Below, one piece after another: positions 1 through 6,818 of a stretch of DNA of 22,751 bases. How positions within the stretch are numbered: position 1 is the stretch's first letter; every line of letters starts with the position of its first letter. The DNA is from Candidatus Parcubacteria bacterium (GTDB taxonomy: Bacteria; Patescibacteriota; Minisyncoccia; Minisyncoccales; Staskawiczbacteraceae). The stretch spans positions 1 through 22,751 of the forward strand of contig JAIFWS010000003.1 in NCBI GenBank assembly GCA_019658985.1, given 5' to 3'. A model generated the notes under the pieces. It was not told the DNA's origin. It saw only the letters and a list, made by a program, of their open reading frames with translations, and ran no database searches. The position numbers and the translations under genes are program-made.

Positions 1-38
1 CACTTTTCTTTTCATTAAAAAGGGGTAGGATGAAGGTA

Positions 39-52
39 TATATTAATATACA
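39..52 (+). promoter_or_regulatory. AT-rich dyad with possible -10 boxes before the first gene
   Basis: Positions 39-50 form a perfect 12-base palindrome, TATATTAATATA. TATATT (39-44) and TATACA (47-52) both resemble a -10 box. TATACA ends eight bases before the ATG at 61, so the mRNA could begin at or next to the start codon. I see no convincing -35 box and no SD sequence. Confidence 0.35.
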
Positions 53-60
53 AAAAATAC

Positions 61-1020
61 ATGGAAAACAACCCTCAAATGAACGCGCCTGTAAAACGTA
101 ATTTGCCCCGCGATGTATTTCTGCACTTGTTTGCGATGGTGACCCTGTACTGGTCAGCCATTAGTGTCATTACGCTTTGCTGGCAGTACGTCAATCATTT
201 TTTTCCGGATGCGCTAAATTATAATTATGGGTTTTCCGGTTCGATTAGATTTGCCGTGGCATCGTTGATTATCGTCTTTCCATTATACTTGCTGACTTCC
301 TGGGTATTGGCGAAAATTTACGCTAAGGAATCAGAAGTGCGCGAATCAAAAATCCGCAAATGGCTGATTTATCTGACACTTTTTGTGGCAGCCCTGGTGA
401 TCATCGGAGATTTGATTTTTGTCATCAATACTTTTTTGGGCGGCGAAATAACCGCGCGGTTTATTTTAAAAGCGTTATCAGTATTAGTAGTAGCGGCAGC
501 GATCTTCTGGTATTACCTGGATGATGTACGCCGGGCCAGCACTTCAAAAATGGCAAAAGGTTTTGGCATAGCCTCGGCGGCCGTAGTATTGATTTTGATA
601 GTAGGCGCGTTTTTTATTGTTGGTTCCCCGATGAAAGCGAGGTCAGAGCAATTTGATATGCAAAGGATAAATGACCTGCAAAGCATTCAGAGCCAAGTCG
701 TCTACTATTATCAAAGTAAAGGCCAACTGCCAAGCTCTCTAACTGATTTAAATGATTCCATTTCCGGATATGTGCCCGCCAATGACCCTGAAACGAGAGT
801 GCCGTATGAGTATACCGTTAAAGATCCTGCTAACTTGAAATTCCAATTATGTGGAACATTCGATCTTGATAGTACTTCGCCTAATGGCGGCAAGTCGGCG
901 CCAATCCCCGCTCCGGCAATGTATTCTGGCGGTATCTCCCAAAATTGGAACCATGGCGCCGGCCGGGTTTGTTTTGACCGGACCATCGACCAGCAACTAT
1001 ATCCACCATTTAAAAAATAA
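61..1020 (+). CDS. Multi-spanning membrane protein (DUF5671-like) with pilin-like extracytoplasmic tail
   Basis: The 319-residue protein has about five hydrophobic segments, near residues 22-45, 63-85, 101-124, 134-152 and 167-188. The stretch RDVFLHLFAMVTLYWSAISV matches what I recall of the DUF5671 membrane domain found in Patescibacteria. After the last helix a soluble tail of about 130 residues follows. It begins with an amphipathic helix (about 195-220), then GQLPSSLTDL, then a DPETRVPYEY stretch and two cysteines (264 and 304) that could form a disulfide. That order resembles the C-terminal half of type II/IV pseudopilins, so the tail probably lies outside the membrane. Function is unknown. 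The gene stands alone before two tandem terminators. The DUF assignment is from memory. Confidence 0.75.
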   Translation: MENNPQMNAPVKRNLPRDVFLHLFAMVTLYWSAISVITLCWQYVNHFFPDALNYNYGFSGSIRFAVASLIIVFPLYLLTSWVLAKIYAKESEVRESKIRKWLIYLTLFVAALVIIGDLIFVINTFLGGEITARFILKALSVLVVAAAIFWYYLDDVRRASTSKMAKGFGIASAAVVLILIVGAFFIVGSPMKARSEQFDMQRINDLQSIQSQVVYYYQSKGQLPSSLTDLNDSISGYVPANDPETRVPYEYTVKDPANLKFQLCGTFDLDSTSPNGGKSAPIPAPAMYSGGISQNWNHGAGRVCFDRTIDQQLYPPFKK

Positions 1021-1096
1021 TCCGTACCGGGATATTTGAACGGGTAGAACAATCTTCTAGACAGAGGGAAGGATTTAATAGATAGTTAAAAAAAAG

Positions 1097-1121
1097 GAGG
1101 GGCGTTGGCCCCTCTTTTTTT
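1097..1121 (+). terminator. Rho-independent terminator 1 after the membrane protein gene
   Basis: GAGGGGC (1097-1103), loop GTTG and GCCCCTC (1108-1114) are followed by seven T. An A-run precedes the stem, so it could also work weakly on the other strand. Confidence 0.85.
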
Positions 1122-1123
1122 AC

Positions 1124-1147
1124 CCAAGCCGAGGCTTGGTTTTTTTA
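1124..1147 (+). terminator. Rho-independent terminator 2, in tandem
   Basis: CCAAGC (1124-1129), loop CGAG and GCTTGG (1134-1139) are followed by eight T. It lies two bases after the first terminator's T-run, so the pair should isolate yraN from upstream transcription. Confidence 0.8.
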
Positions 1148-1172
1148 TTCATGCCAGAGTATGATGATTTTT

Positions 1173-1565
1173 ATGGATACCAAAGAACTCGGGAATCTGG
1201 GAGAAAAGCTGGCGGCGGAATATTTGGCTAAAGAAGGTTTTAAGATTTTAGAAAAAAACTGGAGAATCCCATTTGGAGAAATTGATATTATTGCGAAGAA
1301 AAAATGGCGATTATTCGGCCGTGATCCGACAATTCATTTTGTAGAGGTGAAAACCATTATAACTAGCGATGGGTTTTTTCCTGAACAGCGTGCGGATCAT
1401 GCAAAGCAGCGGAAATTGCGGCAGCTGTGCCTGATCTGGCTCCAGAAAAAGAAATTTCCTTTGGATCATTCATATCAGATTAATGTGATTGGTGTCAGTA
1501 TTGATCCATTATCTGAAAAACCAGAGATAGAGTATTTTGACAATGTTGTCGAAGAGGGATATTGA
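1173..1565 (+). CDS. yraN: YraN/UPF0102-family endonuclease-like protein
   Basis: The protein has 130 residues from the ATG at 1173. An ATG pair at 1161 and 1164 would add four residues, MMIF. I prefer 1173 because MDTKELGNLGEKLAAEYLAK begins just where the family's G-x-x-GE-x-A-x-x-YL motif starts. Further family signatures are NWR-x-PFGEIDIIA and, after a short loop, FVEVKT. The E, D and E-x-K residues match the restriction-endonuclease-like core (Holliday-resolvase fold) known for this family, whose biological substrate is not settled. There is no clear SD sequence. The gene is preceded by tandem terminators and followed by a palindromic repeat, so it is probably transcribed alone. Confidence 0.88.
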   Translation: MDTKELGNLGEKLAAEYLAKEGFKILEKNWRIPFGEIDIIAKKKWRLFGRDPTIHFVEVKTIITSDGFFPEQRADHAKQRKLRQLCLIWLQKKKFPLDHSYQINVIGVSIDPLSEKPEIEYFDNVVEEGY

Positions 1566-1577
1566 TTGCGTGCGCTG

Positions 1578-1638
1578 CCGTCATTACGAGCGAAGCGCGG
1601 CAATCTGGATTGCTTCGGCTAAAGCCTCGCAATGACGG
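1578..1638. repeat. Interspersed palindromic repeat, GTCATTRCGAG type
   Basis: CCGTCATTACGAG (1578-1590) and CTCGCAATGACGG (1626-1638) are inverted copies with one mismatch. Between them GCAATC (1600-1605) and GATTGC (1608-1613) form an inner hairpin. The GTCATTGCGAGCGAAGCG signature resembles a palindromic repeat that I recall from many bacterial genomes. It fills the gap after yraN and lies just before the promoter of the next gene. Confidence 0.75.
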
Positions 1639-1650
1639 AAAAAACACAAT

Positions 1651-1678
1651 TTGGCAATTCTATCTTTTATAGTATACT
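1651..1678 (+). promoter_or_regulatory. Promoter of the small membrane protein-holA pair, probably leaderless
   Basis: TTGGCA (1651-1656), a 16-base spacer and TATACT (1673-1678). The ATG at 1685 begins seven bases after the -10 box, where transcription is expected to start, so the mRNA should have little or no leader. Confidence 0.7.
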
Positions 1679-1684
1679 GGGGTT

Positions 1685-1945
1685 ATGAATATTTTAGAAA
1701 TCGCGCAAATTATTTTTTATTTCACCGTTTCGTTCGCGGTTATCGTCGTTGGGGTTTTGGTAACCATTATTGCCGTCCAGGTAATTTGGTTTATCGTGGC
1801 CACCAAGCGGCTGGTTAATGGCCTGCATAAAGAGTCTGTCGAGGTGTATCGGAAAGTGGATCGTTTCTTACAGAGCATGGCCAGCCTGGCATTCTTCTCC
1901 AAATTCTTTCCCAAAGGAAGATCAAAGAAAGAACCTAAATTATGA
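1685..1945 (+). CDS. Small single-helix membrane protein upstream of holA
   Basis: This 86-residue protein of unknown function has one long hydrophobic segment (about residues 8-40). A basic, probably cytoplasmic tail follows, rich in K and R and ending KGRSKKEPKL. No catalytic motif is visible. Its TGA stop (1943-1945) overlaps the ATG of holA (1942-1944) as ATGA, so the two are very likely translated in a coupled way from one leaderless transcript. The start is fixed by the promoter only seven bases upstream and by an N-terminal methionine just before the helix. It has the shape of DUF948-like or other single-pass scaffold proteins, but I cannot assign a family. Confidence 0.75.
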   Translation: MNILEIAQIIFYFTVSFAVIVVGVLVTIIAVQVIWFIVATKRLVNGLHKESVEVYRKVDRFLQSMASLAFFSKFFPKGRSKKEPKL

Positions 1946-2877
1946 TCCTCTTTTTGTACGGGCCGGACGCTTACCGGTCCAAAGAAAAACTGGAAGAAAT
2001 CGTGGCGCATTATAAAGAAGTCCGCAAAAGCGGGCTTAATTTATCGTACCTGGATGCCAAAGACGTAAGTTTCGGAGAATTTTACAACACCCTCAAAATG
2101 TCCTCCATGTTTGCCGAAACTAAGCTCGTTATTTTAAAGAATACTTTCGGCAGCAAACCCTTCCAGGAAAGCTTTCTGGGAGAATTAAAAAATATCGAGA
2201 GCCTCAAGGATGTTGTCGTGATATATGAAGCCGATGAAGTCGACCAGCGTTTGAAATTATTTAAAACTTTAACCAAGGACTGTAAATGCCAGGAATTTGC
2301 GCCGCTCGATGCCAAACAGGTGAAAATGTGGGCCCAGGCGCGCTTGCAAACTCTGGGAGCCGCCATTAATAATGATGCTCTGGATTTGTTGGTAAGTTTT
2401 GTGGGGAATAATTTATTCCAGCTTTCGGGAGAATTGGGCAAGCTGGCAAATTACCGGCCGGGCTCCCCTATTAAAAAAAGCGATGTTGAACTGCTCGTAG
2501 CGCCGAACCTCTCCGTTGATATTTTTAAAACCATTGATGCTTTGGCCCAGAAGGATAAAAAACAAGCCTTAGGTCTTTTGTATAAACACTTGGAAGGCGA
2601 CGAGAATCCGCTATATCTTCTTTCGATGATTGGTTATCAGATCCGCAATTTGTTGGTGGTAAAAGAGCTTTCAGAACAAGGATTGATGTATGCTTCGATT
2701 GTTAAAAAAAGCGGATTGCATCCGTTCGTGGTCAAAAAATCCTATTTCCTCTGCCGCAGTTTTACCTTTGAAGAATTGAAAGGTATGTACCACCGGATTT
2801 TTGCCATGGACTCGGATATTAAGACCGGCAATATCGAAGCGGAAACGGCCCTAGATGTATTTGTCGCTAAATTGTAA
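1942..2877 (+). CDS. holA: DNA polymerase III subunit delta
   Basis: The 311-residue protein is the clamp-loader subunit that opens the sliding clamp. It starts MILFLYGPDAYRSKEKLEEI, typical of HolA, whose degenerate P-loop does not bind ATP. The order is an AAA-like domain (about 1-140, with VVVIYEADEVDQR at the Walker B position), a lid domain (about 140-205) and an all-helical collar domain (about 210-311, with YLLSMIGYQIRNLLVVKEL, a strong family signature). It is slightly shorter than the usual 330-345 residues. The start overlaps the upstream stop by four bases, so it probably depends on coupled translation. A strong shared terminator ends the transcript. Confidence 0.93.
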   Translation: MILFLYGPDAYRSKEKLEEIVAHYKEVRKSGLNLSYLDAKDVSFGEFYNTLKMSSMFAETKLVILKNTFGSKPFQESFLGELKNIESLKDVVVIYEADEVDQRLKLFKTLTKDCKCQEFAPLDAKQVKMWAQARLQTLGAAINNDALDLLVSFVGNNLFQLSGELGKLANYRPGSPIKKSDVELLVAPNLSVDIFKTIDALAQKDKKQALGLLYKHLEGDENPLYLLSMIGYQIRNLLVVKELSEQGLMYASIVKKSGLHPFVVKKSYFLCRSFTFEELKGMYHRIFAMDSDIKTGNIEAETALDVFVAKL

Positions 2878-2881
2878 ACCT

Positions 2882-2907
2882 AAAAGCCGCCCTTCAGGGC
2901 GGCTTTT
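2882..2907. terminator. Bidirectional terminator between holA and rpsT
   Basis: AAAAGCCGCCC (2882-2892), loop TTCA and GGGCGGCTTTT (2897-2907): an 11-bp perfect stem with an A-run on one side and a T-run on the other. It serves both convergent genes. Confidence 0.9.
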
Positions 2908-2915
2908 GTATAAAT

Positions 2916-3182
2916 TTACTTAGAATTCTTATCAACCAATTTGGCCATTCTGGATTTATGCCGGGAAGCGTTGTTTTTCTTGATAATCCCCACCTTGGCT
3001 GCCTTGTCTAGGATTTCGTATACTTTCGGCAACATTTCCTTGGCTTCTTTCATTTTTTTCTGGGTAACCAAAGACCTGGTTTCTTTGACCAGTTTTTTCA
3101 TTTTGTCGATATAGACCAGGTTAGCGGCGCGATTGCGCTTATTCTGCCTAATCGCCTTTTTAGCTGATTGGGTTATTGCCAT
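2916..3182 (-). CDS. rpsT: 30S ribosomal protein bS20
   Basis: The 88-residue protein is very rich in lysine and arginine. It opens MAITQSAKKAIRQNKRNRAAN, and NNASRHKSRMAKLV near the end is the bS20 C-terminal signature. bS20 binds 16S rRNA early in 30S assembly and folds as a three-helix bundle. Length is normal. No SD sequence is visible; the gene has a recognisable promoter with an approximately 20-base leader and ends at the terminator shared with holA. It is transcribed alone. Confidence 0.96.
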   Translation of the reverse strand: MAITQSAKKAIRQNKRNRAANLVYIDKMKKLVKETRSLVTQKKMKEAKEMLPKVYEILDKAAKVGIIKKNNASRHKSRMAKLVDKNSK

Positions 3183-3208
3183 AAATTAGGTTTAGCGGAT
3201 ATGAAAGA

Positions 3209-3237
3209 AATATAACAGATAGCGCTCATTTTTGCAA
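3209..3237 (-). promoter_or_regulatory. rpsT promoter
   Basis: Read on the minus strand: TTGCAA (3237-3232), a 17-base spacer and TATATT (3214-3209). Transcription should start near 3202, about 20 bases before the ATG. Confidence 0.6.
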
Positions 3238-3282
3238 GTTTTAATGCATAACGGTATAATACGTCGCGATAAAAAAGGTAAT

Positions 3283-3317
3283 AAAAAAGGGCACGGTGCG
3301 CTAAGCGCTACCGTGCC
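3283..3317 (-). terminator. Terminator of the GC-rich coiled-coil gene
   Basis: GGCACGGT (3290-3297) pairs with ACCGTGCC (3310-3317). The minus strand then reads CTTTTTT (3289-3283). It lies just after the stop codon of the gene at 3330-3758. Confidence 0.85.
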
Positions 3318-3329
3318 GCAGATACATGA

Positions 3330-3758
3330 TCAGGGGTTCTGATCGCCCTGTTCGCCCGCCGGCGGACCTTCTTCTCCGCTTGGAGCGGGGGGAACCTCCG
3401 GTTCCTGGTGCTGCGCCTCGGGGAGCGTGGGCTGGCCTTCTTGGCCGGTCACCGTTCCTTCTTGGGCCGGCGGCGGCTGGGTCGCCCTTCTTTCCGCTTC
3501 GCTCACCTCTTCGAGGAGTTGGACGGCTTCGGAGAGCTCAGCGAACAACGTCCCGTGATGCTCGTCGCCCGCCTGCATCCGCCGCGCCTTCCAGCTCTCG
3601 AGCCCTGCCTTCTCGCGGCGGAGCGCCTCGACTTCACCGAGCAATTGGGCCCTGGTCTGGGTGAAGCTGATGATGTCGTCCCTGAGCCTCTTGAGCCGCT
3701 CCTTGACTTCTCTGACGAGCCTCAGTTGCTCCTCGTGATGGGGAACTCTCATCGGCAT
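3330..3758 (-). CDS. GC-rich orphan coiled-coil protein with acidic Pro/Gln/Glu tail
   Basis: The protein has 142 residues and no family that I recognise. Residues about 8-95 form a heptad-rich helix (EEQLRLVREVKERLKRLRDD and LLGEVEALRREKAGLESWKA). From about 95 a disordered tail rich in P, E, Q and G runs to the end. No signal peptide or membrane helix is seen, so it is probably cytoplasmic. Unlike most genes here it has a strong SD (GGGAGG, eight to nine bases before ATG), its own promoter and its own terminator. Codons are strikingly GC-rich (CGC, GAG, CTC) next to AT-rich neighbours. That could mean recent transfer, or a separate expression class; the opposite-strand readings of the same DNA show no known protein. 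Confidence 0.75.
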   Translation of the reverse strand: MPMRVPHHEEQLRLVREVKERLKRLRDDIISFTQTRAQLLGEVEALRREKAGLESWKARRMQAGDEHHGTLFAELSEAVQLLEEVSEAERRATQPPPAQEGTVTGQEGQPTLPEAQHQEPEVPPAPSGEEGPPAGEQGDQNP

Positions 3759-3802
3759 CGGACTTTCCTCCCGCTAGGTAAGGGTGGGTGTACTTGGGAT
3801 AC

Positions 3803-3829
3803 TGTATACTATACCTCTTACTATGTCAA
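3803..3829 (-). promoter_or_regulatory. Promoter of the GC-rich coiled-coil gene
   Basis: On the minus strand: TTGACA (3829-3824), a 15-base spacer and TATACA (3808-3803). A TATAGT lies five bases further up. The same TTGACA-15-TATAC layout precedes the gene at 6527-6742. Confidence 0.6.
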
Positions 3830-3913
3830 GATTTTTATAAACTATCAGCCTACTCTTATCTTAAAAAAGTAAGGTGATTATGGTATTAAGAATTCAAAAT
3901 AGAAGAGTAACAT

Positions 3914-3943
3914 AAAAAGCTCCGGCGCATGCCGGAGCTTTTT
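3914..3943. terminator. uvrB terminator (bidirectional shape)
   Basis: GCTCCGGC (3919-3926), loop GCAT and GCCGGAGC (3931-3938), flanked by five A and five T. It begins two bases after the uvrB stop on the minus strand. Confidence 0.9.
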
Positions 3944-3944
3944 A

Positions 3945-5891
3945 TTATTTTTTGTCGTCCATTTTCTTAAGGATGTCTCTTATTTCCACCGCCCGTTCAA
4001 AGTCCAGATCTTTGGCCGCCTGTTTCATTTCTTTTTCCAGGAGTTTTTTATCCTGCGCGGGACCGAATTCCGCTTCTACGTCGGCGGGTTTGGAAAATCC
4101 CCAATCCCGGATGCTTTTAATAATGGCTTCGGGGGTAATGCCGTGTTTTTTGTTATAAGCTTCCTGGATTTTCCGCCGGCGGTTTATTTCATCAATGGCC
4201 GCTTTCATCGACATAGTAATAGAATCCCCGTATAAAATAACCCGGCCTTGCAAATGACGCGCAGCCCGGCCCATCGTCTGGATCAGAGTGGTTTTATTCC
4301 TTAAGAACCCTTCTTTGTCGGCATCTAAAATTGCCACCAGCGCGACTTCGGGCAAGTCCAAACCCTCTCTTAATAAGTTAATTCCCACCAGGACATCAAA
4401 TTTTCCCTGCCGGAAATTTTTCAGCATTTCTGGGCGCTCCATCGTTTTTATTTCCGAGTGCAAATACTGCGACTTGATATTCCGCTCTTCCAGATAACTG
4501 GAAATTTCTTCCGCCAGCCGTTTAGTTAAAGTGATCACCAGCACCCGGTGTTTTTTTGCCACTTCTTTTTCAATTTCGGACATCAAGTCCTTAATTTGGT
4601 TTTCAGTTTTTTTGATTTCAATAGATGGCTCAAGGAGTCCCGTCGGCCGGATGATTTGCTCAATGACATCTTTTCCCGATTTTTCTAATTCATAGGGTGA
4701 CGGTGTAGCGGAAACATAAATCGATTGTTTCTCGCGCTCTACAAATTCGTTGAATTTTAACGGCCGATTGTCTTTGGCCGAAGGCAGACGGAACCCAAAA
4801 TCAATCAGTGTTTCTTTGCGCATTTTGTCTCCAATAGACATGGCCCGGATTTGCGGGAGGGAAATATGGGATTCATCAATTAAGATCAAAAAGTCATCGC
4901 CGGAGGCATATTTGAAATAATCAACCAACGAAAACGGCGGCGACCCGGGCTTTCTGAATTCTAGTTGGCTGGAATAGTTTTCAATCCCCTGGCACCAGCC
5001 GTTTTCCTGGAGCATTTCCAAATCATAATTGACGCGCTGTTCCAATCTTTGATATTCAACCAGCTTGTTGAGTTTCTTTAATTCCTTCAGCCGCTCTTCC
5101 AATTCAAATCTGATATTACCGATGGCCAGTTTCACTTTATCCTGTGGCGCAACCCAGAAGGTAGCCGGAAATAATGTATAATTTCCCTTAAATGCTTTGT
5201 ATTTTGGCGTCATTCCATTGGGCGATTCAAAAATCCCATCAATGGCATCACTCAGAAATTCCACTTTTAAAATCTTCTCTCCCGTGACCAAAAAGATTTC
5301 AATGAACTCCCCTCTTACGCGGAATGTACCGGATTTTGCTTCGATATCATTGCGTTTATACTGCAAGGCAATCAATTGGGCGATAAAATCTTTGCGGGAA
5401 ATTTTTTGCTTGGGTTTTATTTGTAACGAGACGCTCTGGTAGTTTTCCGGAGAGCCGATGTTGTAAATGCAGCTGACCGAAGCCACTACGATCACATCGC
5501 GCCGTTTTAAGACATCCTGGGCGGCGGCGTGGCGCAGGCGGTCAATTTCCTGGTTGATCTTGGCATCCTTCTCTATATAGGTGTCGGTTTGGGGCAGATA
5601 AGCTTCGGGCTGATAGTAGTCGTAGTAAGAAACAAAGTAGTGGACGCCGTTATTCGGGAAAAACTCTTTCATCTCCTGATAAAGCTGTGCCGCCAGGGTT
5701 TTATTGGGGGAAATAATCAGCGTCGGTTTATTGTATTTTGCGATCACCGAGGCCATGGTGAAGGTTTTCCCGGATCCGGTCACGCCTAAAAGCGTCTGGT
5801 TTTTTTTGCCCGCAACTAAATTGCCATAGAGCTTTTTAATGGCTTCAGGTTGATCGCCGGTGGGCTTGAATTTTGAGGTCAATTGAAACAT
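3945..5891 (-). CDS. uvrB: UvrABC excinuclease subunit B
   Basis: UvrB is the damage-verifying helicase-like subunit of nucleotide excision repair. It receives DNA from UvrA and positions UvrC. The 648 residues are near the usual 650-670. Visible in order: Walker A GVTGSGKT (36-43); the damage-probing beta-hairpin, YYDYYQPEAYLPQTDTYIEKD (about 89-109); DESH motif II (339-342); SATPSPYE (394-401); motif V, VGINLLREGLDLPE (502-515); motif VI, QTMGRAARH (538-546); and the C-terminal UVR helix pair that contacts UvrC (about 615-645). All appear intact. The ATG at 5891 gives MFQLTSKFKPTGDQPEAI, the normal family N-terminus. It is divergent from ruvA with only 21 bp between the starts. uvrA and uvrC are not in the window. 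Confidence 0.97.
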   Translation of the reverse strand: MFQLTSKFKPTGDQPEAIKKLYGNLVAGKKNQTLLGVTGSGKTFTMASVIAKYNKPTLIISPNKTLAAQLYQEMKEFFPNNGVHYFVSYYDYYQPEAYLPQTDTYIEKDAKINQEIDRLRHAAAQDVLKRRDVIVVASVSCIYNIGSPENYQSVSLQIKPKQKISRKDFIAQLIALQYKRNDIEAKSGTFRVRGEFIEIFLVTGEKILKVEFLSDAIDGIFESPNGMTPKYKAFKGNYTLFPATFWVAPQDKVKLAIGNIRFELEERLKELKKLNKLVEYQRLEQRVNYDLEMLQENGWCQGIENYSSQLEFRKPGSPPFSLVDYFKYASGDDFLILIDESHISLPQIRAMSIGDKMRKETLIDFGFRLPSAKDNRPLKFNEFVEREKQSIYVSATPSPYELEKSGKDVIEQIIRPTGLLEPSIEIKKTENQIKDLMSEIEKEVAKKHRVLVITLTKRLAEEISSYLEERNIKSQYLHSEIKTMERPEMLKNFRQGKFDVLVGINLLREGLDLPEVALVAILDADKEGFLRNKTTLIQTMGRAARHLQGRVILYGDSITMSMKAAIDEINRRRKIQEAYNKKHGITPEAIIKSIRDWGFSKPADVEAEFGPAQDKKLLEKEMKQAAKDLDFERAVEIRDILKKMDDKK

Positions 5892-5894
5892 AAT
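5866..5894 (+). promoter_or_regulatory. Candidate ruvA promoter inside the 5' end of uvrB
   Basis: TTGAAT (5866-5871), a 17-base spacer and CATAAT (5889-5894). Transcription would start near 5901, twelve bases before the ruvA ATG. Most of the promoter lies within the uvrB coding sequence. Confidence 0.5.
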
Positions 5895-5912
5895 GGGGTA
5901 AATCTATTCCTT

Positions 5913-6482
5913 ATGATAGCTTATATAGAAGGTAATATTTTATTAAAGAAAGACAAGTTCATTATAGTAGAAGCCAATCACATTGGCTACAAGGTGTTCG
6001 TATCCGCTAAGACTGTGCTCAAAGTACCAGAAAAAGGAACCGATGTAAAACTGTTTTGCTTCCAGAATGTCAAAGAGGATGCATTGGATTTGTACGGATT
6101 TTTAACCCATGAAGAACTGGAATTTTTTGAAGTATTGATGGACATCCGTGGCGTCGGTCCCAAGTCTGCGCTGGATATCGCCTCGTTGGGGTCTTTGGAA
6201 AGAATTAAAGATAAAATTTTGAAAGGAGATCTGAAAATATTTGAGGGAATCCCCGGCATCGGCGCCAAAAAAGCCATGACGATTATTCTAGAGCTGACGG
6301 GGAAAATAAAAATGCTGGATAATGCAAAATTAAAAGGTCCGGCTGATTCCGCTCAGGATGCGTTGATGGGGTTGGGCTTTTCGAAGGAGCAAGCTAAGGA
6401 AGCGTTGAAGAGCATTCCTGCGGATGTAAAAAATACGGAAGATCGGGTAACGTTGGCATTGCAAAGTTTAGGGAAAAAATAG
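5913..6482 (+). CDS. ruvA: Holliday junction branch migration protein RuvA
   Basis: RuvA grips the four-way junction as a tetramer and loads the RuvB motor. From the ATG at 5913 the protein has 189 residues and starts MIAYIEGNIL, the family start; an upstream TTG at 5883 would add residues unlike RuvA. The order is an OB-fold domain (1-63), two helix-hairpin-helix motifs (IRGVGPKSALDIAS, 78-91; IPGIGAKKAMTIIL, 113-126), and the RuvB-binding domain III (about 143-189, ALMGLGFSKEQAKEAL). Length is slightly short of the usual 190-205. It is divergent from uvrB. ruvB and ruvC are absent here. Confidence 0.96.
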   Translation: MIAYIEGNILLKKDKFIIVEANHIGYKVFVSAKTVLKVPEKGTDVKLFCFQNVKEDALDLYGFLTHEELEFFEVLMDIRGVGPKSALDIASLGSLERIKDKILKGDLKIFEGIPGIGAKKAMTIILELTGKIKMLDNAKLKGPADSAQDALMGLGFSKEQAKEALKSIPADVKNTEDRVTLALQSLGKK

Positions 6483-6506
6483 GCGCCGGGTCCGCAGAGC
6501 CGGCGC
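6474..6506 (-). terminator. Terminator of the 71-residue basic protein gene
   Basis: GCGCCGG (6483-6489) pairs with CCGGCGC (6500-6506) around a 10-base loop. On the minus strand CTA and six T follow (6479-6474), inside the last codons of ruvA. On the plus strand no T-run follows the hairpin. Confidence 0.75.
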
Positions 6507-6526
6507 ATGTGGGCGAACTCGATGAG

Positions 6527-6742
6527 CTAGATCTTGTTCTTCCTCTCCCTTTTCCGTTTTTTCATAACGTAGTATCGGGGCAGTGTAGTTTCGGGGAACT
6601 TCAATTTATTCTGGGCCACCTGCTTTCTATTGGCGATCCTCCATCCTAGGCCAAGGAGCGCTTTTACCAGAAGCTTCATTTCTTCGTATCTTTCACCCTG
6701 TTCATCGGCCGGGATGCGAACAAAGCAATGCCTATACTTCAT
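6527..6742 (-). CDS. Small basic protein of unknown function
   Basis: The protein has 71 residues. An N-terminal half reads MKYRHCFVRIPADEQGERYE, followed by a helix (LLVKALLGLGWRIANRKQ) and a very basic tail ending MKKRKRERKNKI. It has no membrane segment and no family that I can name; the tail would suit nucleic acid or ribosome binding, but this is inference. Like the gene at 3330-3758 it has a recognisable SD (GAGAGGTGA, about six bases before ATG), its own TTGACA promoter and its own terminator. It is convergent with ruvA and divergent from the Mur ligase. Confidence 0.7.
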   Translation of the reverse strand: MKYRHCFVRIPADEQGERYEEMKLLVKALLGLGWRIANRKQVAQNKLKFPETTLPRYYVMKKRKRERKNKI

Positions 6743-6790
6743 GTTCCGTCACCTCTCTTGGGCCGGGACCACGTGATGATGCAATCTGAT

Positions 6791-6817
6791 GGTATAATAC
6801 CACATGTAATTTGTCAA
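6791..6817. promoter_or_regulatory. Overlapping divergent promoters between the basic protein and the Mur ligase
   Basis: Minus strand: TTGACA (6817-6812), a 15-base spacer and TATACC (6796-6791). Plus strand: TATAAT (6793-6798) lies 20 bases before the Mur ligase ATG at 6819, with no clear -35 box. The two -10 boxes overlap, so the genes may compete for RNA polymerase. Confidence 0.55.
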
Positions 6818-6818
6818 A

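Noticed and set aside
3326..3872. Two plus-strand frames opposite the GC-rich coiled-coil gene
   Set aside because: Pro/Arg/Leu-rich, without an SD sequence or promoter, while the minus frame has a promoter, SD sequence and terminator in the right places.
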